From NCBI GenBank assembly GCA_026389735.1, contig JAPLHH010000127.1, positions 1 to 20,275 of the forward strand: a stretch of 20,275 nucleotides of DNA. Direction: 5' to 3'. Of the stretch, positions 7,268 through 14,408 are shown in pieces (positions within the stretch are counted from its first letter, which is position 1; each line of letters begins with the position of its first letter). This DNA is from Chloroflexota bacterium. Lineage in GTDB: Bacteria; Chloroflexota; Dehalococcoidia; GIF9; UBA5620. The notes under the pieces are model-generated. The model was not told the origin of the DNA and did not search any database. It worked only from the letters and a program-made list of their open reading frames with translations. The position numbers and the translations under genes are program-made.

Positions 7268-8804
7268 GAGTTCTCCCCTTAGGTGTAATCACATGGATGG
7301 CGCATGCCAGACACGGGTCGAAGGAGCGGACGATACGCCCGAGCTCAAAGGGATTGTTTTCGTCCTTTATCTTGGTGCCAATCAAGGCTTGTTCTACTGG
7401 ACCCGGCTGTCCCTTGTCATCTCTAGGCCCCAAATTCCAAGTACTTGGCACCACACATTGATAGTTAGCGATTTTCTTATCTTTTATCTCAATCCAGTGT
7501 CCTAAGGCACCTCTGGCACCGTCAACCAGCCCCATTCCCATGGCCTCATTGGGGATCTCGTAGTCTATGTATGCGGGTTCACCGGGCTTAAGTTGTAGCA
7601 GCCAGCCGGGCATGGAATCAGCCACATATTTCGTTATGAGAGCGCGAGCAGCATGGCGACCGAGGACAGAGAATAAAGCCTTTGGGCTGGCCTTGAACCT
7701 GGAGAGGACGGAGTCAATCAAGTTCTTCACCGTCGGCTCGCCGCTGGTATAGGTGACTGCCATGCCAGCTAAAGGCCCGACCTCGTAGACCTTGCCATCG
7801 TAGCGAGGCGCTTTCGACCAGGAGTAAGCTCCTTTCTTGCCATACTGGGGCTCTGTCATCCCATGGGAAGGGTGCTTGCCGGTGCTCGAATCAGCGTACC
7901 AGGAGTGTTTTACATACTCCATAATTTTATTTGTGTCCAAGGCACCAAGCTTGAGGTCAGTTGATACCGTCCCCTGCTTCACAAGCCTTTTTCTCTTGGT
8001 GTAGTCGGGATTGCTGCCTTCCAGGTCCCAGAGGCCGTAGGAAAGCAGGTTGCCGCAGCCAGCGCCGATTTCAAAGTAGTCGGAATAGGCTTCAGCTACT
8101 GCCAGGACATCGGGAATATAGACATTGTCGATAAAGTCCCTTAGTTCATTGAGCTTCCACAGGAAGGAAGCTATCTTATCTACGGCAACTGTCGAGGTGA
8201 CGCCGCCGGGGACAACGGCCATGTTATGGGGCATCTTGCCGCCGAATATGGTCAGCATCTCCTGCCCTTTGCGCCTCATCTCCAGGGCTTTAACGTAATG
8301 AGCTGTGGCCTCTATATTAATCTTATCGCTAAGGCGGTAATCGCCTTCATAGCGGGGGACGAAGGGGGCTAGCTCTCCTCGCTTGATGAATTCCTTGACC
8401 GAGTTAAGAGCCGGGTCATTGCCGTTATAGCCGGCTACTTTGGTCACGTCCACATAATCCAGAGCTTCCAGATGGTAAAAATGGAGGATGTGGTCGGCGA
8501 TATGAGCGGCTCCGAGGATGAGGTTACGGACAATCCGGCCGTTATCGGGTATTTTATCGGCGAGGCCGAAGGCGCTATCTAGATTAAGGGTAGCGGCTAT
8601 AGAGTGGCTTGTAGGGCAGACGCCGCAGATACGCTGTGTATATCTTTGGGCATCACGGGGGTCTCTGCCTCTCAGGATTATCTCGAGGCCTCTGAACATC
8701 ATGCCTGAACTATTGGCGTCTTTCACCACACCATTCTCGGTGACAACTTCAATCTTGAGATGTCCTTCAATACGAGTAACGGGGTCAACAATAATCTTGC
8801 TCAA
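7245..8804 (-). CDS. [NiFe] hydrogenase large (catalytic) subunit
   Basis: A 519-residue subunit carrying the Ni-Fe(CN)2CO site. The N-terminal L1 motif is RICGVCPTSH (Cys60, Cys63) and the C-terminal L2 motif is DPCLACAIH (Cys498, Cys501, His504). After His504 there is a 15-residue tail (VITPKGRTLGIHKVC) of the type cut off during maturation, agreeing with the protease gene that follows. The sequence begins KIIVDPVTRIEGHL, as in group 1/2 enzymes. Translation starts at TTG (8802-8804) with GGAGA 8 bases upstream and only 3 bases after the small-subunit stop. Sequence style and the paired small subunit fit an uptake-type rather than a bidirectional NAD-linked or F420-linked enzyme; the subgroup needs a phylogeny. 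Confidence 0.95.
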   Translation of the reverse strand: MSKIIVDPVTRIEGHLKIEVVTENGVVKDANSSGMMFRGLEIILRGRDPRDAQRYTQRICGVCPTSHSIAATLNLDSAFGLADKIPDNGRIVRNLILGAAHIADHILHFYHLEALDYVDVTKVAGYNGNDPALNSVKEFIKRGELAPFVPRYEGDYRLSDKINIEATAHYVKALEMRRKGQEMLTIFGGKMPHNMAVVPGGVTSTVAVDKIASFLWKLNELRDFIDNVYIPDVLAVAEAYSDYFEIGAGCGNLLSYGLWDLEGSNPDYTKRKRLVKQGTVSTDLKLGALDTNKIMEYVKHSWYADSSTGKHPSHGMTEPQYGKKGAYSWSKAPRYDGKVYEVGPLAGMAVTYTSGEPTVKNLIDSVLSRFKASPKALFSVLGRHAARALITKYVADSMPGWLLQLKPGEPAYIDYEIPNEAMGMGLVDGARGALGHWIEIKDKKIANYQCVVPSTWNLGPRDDKGQPGPVEQALIGTKIKDENNPFELGRIVRSFDPCLACAIHVITPKGRTLGIHKVC

Positions 8805-8807
8805 TTT

Positions 8808-9704
8808 CTATTTCTCCTTTCCCTGGAGTTTACCTATGGCAGGCAGGTTGGCGTCGGTCAGTTTCTGGTAGAAAGGCGCCATCAAATCAGGGAAGCCTGG
8901 CTCGCAGCAGCCGATGCAGGGCGAGCCGGCATTGATGCACCAGTTCGTTCCATGGTTCCACAATCTTATTGGGCAATCGGCGTAGGTAACCGGCCCCTTA
9001 CAACCCAGTTCGTTAAGGCAGCCGGGTTCACCGAATTTCCTGGCGAATTTACCCTCGTCGAAGTAGGCTCGGCGTGGGCAGTTTTCATGGATTAACTGAC
9101 CGTAGAAAGCCTTGGGGCGTTTTAGCTCGTCCAATTCTTCCGGCTTGGGTAAGCCCAGAAGCAGCACCGAGGCAACGGTGCTTACGAACCAGTCGGGGTG
9201 GGGTGGGCAACCGGCGATATTAATCAACGGCTTGTTGATGTTGCGGGACTTTAGGAATTTATCCGTACCCACATAGCCGCCGGGATTAGGCTTGCCAGCG
9301 GCTATACCGCCGAAGGTGGCGCAGGTGCCCAGAGCGATGATTGCCAGCGCATCTTTAGCCAGGGTTTCGACGCGTGATGTCATCGGCAGTGGTTTGCCGT
9401 CTTTCTCACCAAGCGTCCCGTATATACCACCGTCTTTGGTAGGTATGGCACCTTCGACCACCAGAACATAGCCACCTTTATTTGTCTTTGGTGTATTTTT
9501 GAGTACATGAATTACGGCTTCTCCTTCGCCGGCCATTACGGTCGCCTGGAATTTCAGGCTTATATGTTTGCCGGGGACAACTTCATCTATGAGGACGTTT
9601 TTAATGGTGGGGCTGACTGAATTGAGGACTGAGACTGAACATCCGGTGCAGGTACCTGCTTGTATCCAGACCACCGGCACCTCTTGAACCTTTGCTTTAG
9701 CCAT
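8808..9704 (-). CDS. [NiFe] hydrogenase small (electron-transfer) subunit, no Tat signal
   Basis: A 298-residue subunit with three predicted iron-sulfur clusters. Proximal cluster: Cys19 and Cys22 (TCTGC), Cys128 (GTCATFGG) and Cys166 (GCPPHPDW). Distal cluster: His206, Cys209, Cys229 and Cys235. Medial cluster: Cys244, Cys256, Cys263 and Cys266. Many group 1 enzymes have Pro at the Cys256 position and hold a [3Fe-4S] cluster; with Cys a [4Fe-4S] cluster is expected. The protein starts MAKAKVQEVPVVWIQAG, with no RRxFxK twin-arginine signal and no C-terminal membrane anchor, so the enzyme should be soluble and cytoplasmic. The ATG at 9702-9704 follows AAAGGAGG. It is the first gene of the hydrogenase-protease-metV-metF operon and is divergent from the molybdenum hydroxylase operon. 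Confidence 0.95.
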   Translation of the reverse strand: MAKAKVQEVPVVWIQAGTCTGCSVSVLNSVSPTIKNVLIDEVVPGKHISLKFQATVMAGEGEAVIHVLKNTPKTNKGGYVLVVEGAIPTKDGGIYGTLGEKDGKPLPMTSRVETLAKDALAIIALGTCATFGGIAAGKPNPGGYVGTDKFLKSRNINKPLINIAGCPPHPDWFVSTVASVLLLGLPKPEELDELKRPKAFYGQLIHENCPRRAYFDEGKFARKFGEPGCLNELGCKGPVTYADCPIRLWNHGTNWCINAGSPCIGCCEPGFPDLMAPFYQKLTDANLPAIGKLQGKEK

Positions 9705-9731
9705 AAGGCCTCCTTTCCTTGCCAGTCGAAA

Positions 9732-9760
9732 ATTCTACAGCTTTATGGCGATTAATGCAA
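9732..9760 (-). promoter_or_regulatory. promoter of the hydrogenase-metVF operon
   Basis: On the minus strand TTGCAT (9755-9760), a 17-base spacer and TAGAAT (9732-9737). The predicted start near 9725 gives a leader of about 21 bases before the ATG at 9704. The -10 matches 5 of 6 and the -35 matches 4 of 6. Confidence 0.5.
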
Positions 9761-9766
9761 GCAAAC

Positions 9767-9796
9767 TTGACGGAAGATTCAAAGAGTTAATATAAT
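9767..9796 (+). promoter_or_regulatory. promoter of the molybdenum hydroxylase operon
   Basis: TTGACG (9767-9772), an 18-base spacer and a perfect TATAAT (9791-9796). The predicted start near 9803 is about 22 bases before the ATG at 9825. It is one of the best promoter matches in the window, and its -35 lies only 6 bases from the -35 of the divergent hydrogenase promoter. Confidence 0.65.
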
Positions 9797-9824
9797 GCAG
9801 CCACTTTTGAATTGAGGAGGTAAG

Positions 9825-10697
9825 ATGATAGCGGATTTTGAGTATTTCGCTCCCAAAACAGTTGATGAAGCCCTTTCTCTGCTTTCCCAGTACAAAGAAG
9901 AGGCTAAAATAATTGCCGGGGGGCAGTCGATGCTGGTTGTCATGAAGCGAGGTCTGCTCACCACCGAATACTTGATCGATATCAAGGGCATAGCAGCTCT
10001 GGACTATATTAAATACGATGAGGGGGAAGGTTTGAGAATTGGGGCGTTGACCATACATCGAGCCATAGAGAAATCTCCAGTTATCCTGAAGCATTTCAGG
10101 GTGCTAAGCGAGATGGAGCGAAATCTGGCCACAATCCAGACTCGAAACTGGGGTACAATCGGGGGCAACCTGTGTCATGGCGACCCTGCCGGCGATCCAG
10201 CTCCAGTTCTCATCGCATTAAATGCTAAGTTAAAGCTAGCTAGCTTGGGAAGGGAACGGATTATAGAAGTGGAAGAGTTTTCTAAAGATTATCTTGAGGT
10301 AGCCCTTGAGCCTGATGAGATGCTCACTGAAATTCAGGTGCCGACCCCACCACCCCACACTGGTACTGCCTGTGAGAAACTCATGGTAATGAAAGGAGAT
10401 ATGGGAATTGTCGGGGCAGCGGTGTCAATCACCTTGAACTCAGAGGGTAGGTGTAAGGACGCTCGAATTGCTCTTAGCAGTGCTGCCTCCGTCCCATTAA
10501 GAGCTAGAGAGGCGGAAAAGAAACTCATTGGTAGGGTGCTTGATGACAGCGTGCTTATTGAGGCTGGAGATGTAGCCTCAACAGAGGCTAGCCCTCCTGT
10601 TGATGTCCATGGTTCGGCAGAATACAGACGGGAGATGGTGAGGGTCTTCATGAGGCGAGCTGCAACCAAAGCTCTAGAAAGCGCCAAAGCAGCCTGA
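9825..10697 (+). CDS. molybdenum hydroxylase FAD-binding (medium) subunit
   Basis: A 290-residue FAD-binding subunit of the xanthine dehydrogenase/CO dehydrogenase-M family, passing electrons between the [2Fe-2S] clusters and an external partner. The flavin motifs are IIAGGQSMLVVMK (about 29-41, the AGGHS motif) and TIGGNLCHGDPAGDPAPVL (about 109-127). The C-terminal domain follows, with a conserved GIVGAAVSITL strand and ALSSAASVPLRAREAE. The length is that of a plain CoxM-type subunit, without the roughly 40-residue [4Fe-4S] insertion known from Thauera 4-hydroxybenzoyl-CoA reductase beta. The ATG follows GAGGAGGTAAG. The order FAD-FeS-Mo matches the coxMSL order. The substrate cannot be read from this subunit. 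Confidence 0.93.
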   Translation: MIADFEYFAPKTVDEALSLLSQYKEEAKIIAGGQSMLVVMKRGLLTTEYLIDIKGIAALDYIKYDEGEGLRIGALTIHRAIEKSPVILKHFRVLSEMERNLATIQTRNWGTIGGNLCHGDPAGDPAPVLIALNAKLKLASLGRERIIEVEEFSKDYLEVALEPDEMLTEIQVPTPPPHTGTACEKLMVMKGDMGIVGAAVSITLNSEGRCKDARIALSSAASVPLRAREAEKKLIGRVLDDSVLIEAGDVASTEASPPVDVHGSAEYRREMVRVFMRRAATKALESAKAA

Positions 10698-10717
10698 CTT
10701 TTTAGGAGGTTAGAATT

Positions 10718-11203
10718 ATGAAGGGTGAACTGAAGGAATTAAAGTTAACGGTCAATGGGGGGCCTTACGAGTTGAAGGTAAAAGCGAAGACTTTGCTCGT
10801 TGAGCTACTGAGGAACGAGCTTAAGCTGATGGGTACCAAGGTAGGTTGTCTCGATAGTGCTTGCGGCGTCTGCACTGTTCATATTGATGGCAAGGCGGTC
10901 AGGTCCTGTTCCATACTGGCGTTACAGTCTAACGGCCGCAAAGTTACTACCATTGAAGGGGTAGCTGATGGAGACAAGCTTCACCCTATTCAGGAAGCCA
11001 TGGTCGAGCATGGTGCTATAGAATGCGGATTCTGCACCCCCGGGATGGTGATGTCAGCCAAGGCTTTGCTAGATGAGAACCCCAGCCCGACTCGAGATGA
11101 GGTAAGAGAGGCGATACAAGGCAATCTGTGTGCTGATGAGGGCTATGTTAAGTATATTGAAGCTATAGAGATAGCTGCGGAAAAGATGCGAGGAGGTCAG
11201 TAG
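10718..11203 (+). CDS. molybdenum hydroxylase [2Fe-2S] (small) subunit with altered second-cluster motif
   Basis: A 161-residue two-cluster ferredoxin-like subunit of the molybdenum hydroxylase family. The N-terminal plant-type cluster has all four ligands (Cys44, Cys49, Cys52, Cys64 in GCLDSACGVCTV...SC). The C-terminal helical domain normally holds the second cluster with CxxC plus CxC. CGFC (Cys103, Cys106) is present, but the usual GNLCRCTGY reads GNLCADEGY, so Cys138 remains and the last ligand position is Asp140. The surrounding sequence is otherwise normal, so a reading-frame error is unlikely. The ATG follows AGGAGG with 8-base spacing and lies 20 bases after the FAD-subunit gene. The subunit should relay electrons from the Mo site to FAD. 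Confidence 0.93.
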   Translation: MKGELKELKLTVNGGPYELKVKAKTLLVELLRNELKLMGTKVGCLDSACGVCTVHIDGKAVRSCSILALQSNGRKVTTIEGVADGDKLHPIQEAMVEHGAIECGFCTPGMVMSAKALLDENPSPTRDEVREAIQGNLCADEGYVKYIEAIEIAAEKMRGGQ

Positions 11204-11207
11204 AATA
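11191..11207 (+). promoter_or_regulatory. ribosome binding site pointing to a possible AUA start of the Mo subunit
   Basis: AGGAGG (11191-11196) is followed after 8 bases by an ATA codon (11205-11207) in frame with the Mo-subunit gene. The 14 codons between this ATA and the first ATG (11247) read IEETFGNYSIIGKP, which looks like the usual N-terminal IGKPxxRVD extension of the family. Between the two sites there is no in-frame ATG, GTG or TTG. Confidence 0.4.
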
Positions 11208-11246
11208 GAAGAGACATTTGGTAATTATTCGATTATAGGAAAACCA

Positions 11247-13550
11247 ATGCGCCGGGTGGATGCCAGGGCCAAGGTTACTGGAGAAGCGAAATACGCCGCT
11301 GATATTGAACTGCCTGACATGCTATGGGGCCAGATAACGAGAAGCCCATACGCTCATGCCAGGATACTCAGTATTGATACTAGCAAGGCTGAGAGGCTGC
11401 CCGGAGTAATGGCAGTAACTACCGGCAAGGACTTCGGCGGTTTCAAATGGGGATGGAGCCGGGAGACCCGGGACGAAGAACCTTTTGCTATGACGAAGGT
11501 GCGCTACCAGTATGAAGGCGTGGCGGCAGTGGCAGCCATTAGTGAAGATATTGCTGAGGAGGCGTGTGACCTCATTGAGGTAGAATATGAACCACTCCCC
11601 GGAGTCTTTGACCCCTTTGAGGCAATGCAGGAAGGAGCACCACTGGTTCATGAGAACCGCCCGGGAAATATTTGTGTTGAGTATCACTGGAACTTTGGTG
11701 ATGTAGACAGGGCTTTTGCCGAATCATACCTTGTTCGAGAGGATACTTTCCAGACTCCCCGCATGGCCAAAGGATATATAGAACCACCAGCAGTAGTAGC
11801 CTACTGGCCTGATCATAATCATCTAGTCTTTCAGGGGGCGAAGGGGAGCCCTTATTTCCCCTATAGAATTCTAGCCAGGTGCTTTAATTTGCCTCTCAGT
11901 AACGTGCGAATAATACAACCTTTTATCGGCTCTGACTTTGGCGGCACCAAGAATGACATGGTACACTGCGATTTCGCGGCACCTATGCTGGCCAAGAAGA
12001 CAGGCAGGCCGGTGAAGCTGGTGTATACCCAGTTTGACGAGCTTACCACCTGTCTGAGGCGTCATCCCATGTGGATTACCATAAAGACGGGGGTTACCAA
12101 GGATGGCATATTAAAGGCTACATATATCAAGGCTGTTGCCGACGGGGGTGCTTATACCCGTATGAGCCCGCTTACCATGTTTCTTGTTGGAAATTGTATG
12201 ACCATGCCCTATAAGCTGCCTAATTTCAAATATGACGCCTATAACTACTTTACTAATAACCCGAGTTCGGCAGCCATGAGAGGACACGGACTGTACCATA
12301 GCCGGTTCGCCGCCGATGTTCAGCTGGACATGATAGCTGAAGAGCTTGGTCTAGACCCGGTGGAGATCAGGCTTAGGAATGCCATTGAAAACCCTGAACC
12401 GGGTAAGATTTACGAAACGGTTAATGAAGTGCACATGGCGACTTGTGGTGTAAAGGAATGCATTGAAAAGGTTGCCGAAGCGATAAACTGGGAGGAAAGG
12501 AAGAAAGCGAAAAAAGTAGCAGGGCATAAGTCCTATGGTGTTGGTTTTAGTGCGGCAACATATAACAGCGGGACGAAACTCAGCGCTCACAATGCTTGTG
12601 CTGCCATTATAAGGATATGTGAGGACGGTAGCATTAACTTCCTCACTGGGGCCTCAGATGTGGGGCAGGGATCAGACACCATAGGCTGTGTTATCGCTGC
12701 TGAGGTGCTCGGCGTGGGACTGGAAGATATAGACATAAAGAGGGTAGATACAGCATTCACACCTGTTGACCCAGGTAGCTATGGTAGCCGGGTTACTGTA
12801 CTCGCCGGTCAGGCGGCAAAGAACGCCGCTGAGGATGCCAAACAGCAGCTCCTCGAGGTCGCTGCTCAACAGTTTGGCGTAACACCAGAAGAGGTGGAGA
12901 TTAAGAATAAGCGGGTCTTTGTTAAGTCGAGTCCCGAGAGGAGCATGTCATGGGAGAGGCTAGTGAGGACTGCCTGCTATGAGACACCAGGCAAGGTCAT
13001 CATTGGCCGTGGCTATTCCACCCAAGGAATAACCATCTTAGGCCTAGCTGACCTGAGTAAGGGTGTGGGCGACATCGGAACCAACTATAGCTTCACCGCC
13101 CAGGCGGCTGAGGTAGAGGTGGATGTGGAGACTGGGGTGGTAAAATGCACTGATAATAGCGTGATAGCCCACGACTGCGGCTTTCCTCTGAATCCTCAGG
13201 CAGTAGAAACTCAAGTCCAGGGTGGAGCATATCACCAAGGGGTTGCGGCTGCCTTGTATGAGGAATTTAAGATGGACAAAGGGCAAACCCTTAACCCCAA
13301 CTTTATAGACTACAAGCGTCCCCGTGCTTATGAAGCGCCTATGACGCAGGTAGAGCATGTGATAACCAATGACCCATATGGCCCGTTTGGGGCTAAAGAG
13401 GCAAGCGAGGGGAGTTGCTGTTCAGCTCCACCCGCGATTATTAACGCCATTTACAATGCTACTGGAGTATGGATTAAGAACCTTCCCGCCCAGCCGGAGA
13501 AGGTTTTTTGGGCGCTAAAAGCCCAAAAGGAGAAGAAGCAAAAAAAGTAG
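11247..13550 (+). CDS. molybdenum hydroxylase large (molybdopterin-binding) subunit, hydroxybenzoyl-CoA reductase/xanthine dehydrogenase type
   Basis: A 767-residue Mo-binding subunit. It opens RRVDARAKVTGEAKYAADI, the usual first lines of the family. Cofactor motifs follow: IGSDFGGTK, AMRGHGLYHSRFA, GASDVGQGSDT with IAAEVLG, PGSYGSRVTVLAGQA, and near the C-terminus FGAKEASEG (about 711-720), which by analogy supplies the active-site Glu. The AYRCSFR loop of form I CO dehydrogenase is absent, so CO oxidation is not indicated. KEASEG is nearer to hydroxybenzoyl-CoA reductase and related aromatic or heterocycle hydroxylases. Substrate unknown. The ATG at 11247 has only a weak AGGAAAA site; coding similarity continues upstream, so translation may begin at an ATA at 11205. 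It is the third gene of the operon and ends before a hairpin terminator. Confidence 0.93.
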   Translation: MRRVDARAKVTGEAKYAADIELPDMLWGQITRSPYAHARILSIDTSKAERLPGVMAVTTGKDFGGFKWGWSRETRDEEPFAMTKVRYQYEGVAAVAAISEDIAEEACDLIEVEYEPLPGVFDPFEAMQEGAPLVHENRPGNICVEYHWNFGDVDRAFAESYLVREDTFQTPRMAKGYIEPPAVVAYWPDHNHLVFQGAKGSPYFPYRILARCFNLPLSNVRIIQPFIGSDFGGTKNDMVHCDFAAPMLAKKTGRPVKLVYTQFDELTTCLRRHPMWITIKTGVTKDGILKATYIKAVADGGAYTRMSPLTMFLVGNCMTMPYKLPNFKYDAYNYFTNNPSSAAMRGHGLYHSRFAADVQLDMIAEELGLDPVEIRLRNAIENPEPGKIYETVNEVHMATCGVKECIEKVAEAINWEERKKAKKVAGHKSYGVGFSAATYNSGTKLSAHNACAAIIRICEDGSINFLTGASDVGQGSDTIGCVIAAEVLGVGLEDIDIKRVDTAFTPVDPGSYGSRVTVLAGQAAKNAAEDAKQQLLEVAAQQFGVTPEEVEIKNKRVFVKSSPERSMSWERLVRTACYETPGKVIIGRGYSTQGITILGLADLSKGVGDIGTNYSFTAQAAEVEVDVETGVVKCTDNSVIAHDCGFPLNPQAVETQVQGGAYHQGVAAALYEEFKMDKGQTLNPNFIDYKRPRAYEAPMTQVEHVITNDPYGPFGAKEASEGSCCSAPPAIINAIYNATGVWIKNLPAQPEKVFWALKAQKEKKQKK

Positions 13551-13617
13551 AGCTCCTTAGCCAGCGCATAGACACGTTATGGTTGTGGTTAGCAGCCATA
13601 TTCAAGGTGTAGTTTAG

Positions 13618-13652
13618 GAAAGGGAGCAATGTTAATAAGATTGCTCCCTTTC
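13618..13652. terminator. bidirectional hairpin terminator between converging operons
   Basis: A 12-bp perfect stem, GAAAGGGAGCAA (13618-13629) pairing with TTGCTCCCTTTC (13641-13652), with an 11-base loop. On the plus strand the stem runs into TTCTT after the paired T-rich end. On the minus strand it runs into a less T-rich sequence. The minus-strand E1-like gene ends inside the loop (stop at 13632-13634), so its last codons form one arm. It would end the molybdenum hydroxylase transcript and probably the opposing one. Confidence 0.7.
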
Positions 13653-14390
13653 TTCTTGCCGGAGTGACACCTGGGAGCAAACTGGGCAGCTTTCGTTTCT
13701 CCTTATCTCGTGAACCCGGAACTTAATATCATCACCATTGAACAATAGCAATTTCCCGGCTAATGATGGGCTATGGCCGATAAGTAGTTTAATTACCTCT
13801 AAAGCTTGCAGGTTGGCTATTAGTGCCGGAGTTACGCCGAGGACTCCGAGTCCCTCGACACCCTCAGGGAAAAGACACGCTAAGCAAGGCGTTTGTCCGG
13901 GCATGATGGTGGTAATCATGCCCCTCAAGCGTGAGACACCGCCATAAATGTAGGGTATCTTCTGCTTAATACAAGCCGAGTTTACCACCAGCCGCGTGGC
14001 AGAATTATCTAGGCCATCGACTACTACTTGAGACCTATCGATAATGCTAAGGACATTCTCCTTTGTTATCTTGGCGAAGATAGGAGTAATTTCTACTGAG
14101 GGATTTAGCTTGGACAATTTTCTTTGAGCAACCACTACCTTCCTCTCTCCTATTTCGTCTTCCCAATAGAGAATCTGCCGATTCAAATCAGACAATTCCA
14201 CGGTATCGAAATCAACGATGGTAATGTGTCCGACACCAGCAGCAGTTAGATAAGTTGCTGAAGCACAGCCTAGCCCACCTATGCCGACAATTACGACATG
14301 CGAGTCTTTTAGTTTTCTCTGCCCCTCTTCTCCAAAATCTGGGATTATCAGTTGCCGGTTGTATCTGATAAGTTCGTTTTGATCTAGCAT
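13632..14390 (-). CDS. E1-like adenylyltransferase (ThiF/MoeB/HesA family)
   Basis: A 252-residue E1-like enzyme that adenylates the C-terminus of a small beta-grasp carrier before sulfur transfer. The nucleotide-binding loop is GIGGLGC (36-42), followed by VDFDTVELSDLNRQ (59-72, with the Asp and the Arg-Gln that contact ATP), a conserved KVVVAQRKL and DGLDNSATR (125-133). A structural zinc site is made by Cys169 and Cys172 (PCLAC) with Cys235 and Cys238 (CPVC). The position before GVLG, where ThiF enzymes carry their reactive Cys, reads VEGLG, so that Cys is absent. It starts at ATG with GAGGA upstream and lies 18 bases behind a MoaD/ThiS-like gene. Facing the molybdenum hydroxylase operon, it is likely a MoeB-like or cofactor-sulfur enzyme. 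Confidence 0.88.
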   Translation of the reverse strand: MLDQNELIRYNRQLIIPDFGEEGQRKLKDSHVVIVGIGGLGCASATYLTAAGVGHITIVDFDTVELSDLNRQILYWEDEIGERKVVVAQRKLSKLNPSVEITPIFAKITKENVLSIIDRSQVVVDGLDNSATRLVVNSACIKQKIPYIYGGVSRLRGMITTIMPGQTPCLACLFPEGVEGLGVLGVTPALIANLQALEVIKLLIGHSPSLAGKLLLFNGDDIKFRVHEIRRNESCPVCSQVSLRQEEREQSY

Positions 14391-14408
14391 CTTTTCCTCT
14401 ACTGTCAG

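Noticed and set aside
11247..13550. Aerobic CO dehydrogenase large subunit (CoxL) as the identity of the Mo subunit
   Set aside because: The AYRCSFR active-site loop of form I CO dehydrogenase is absent; the corresponding loop reads AMRGHG, and the C-terminal KEASEG motif fits other molybdenum hydroxylases better.
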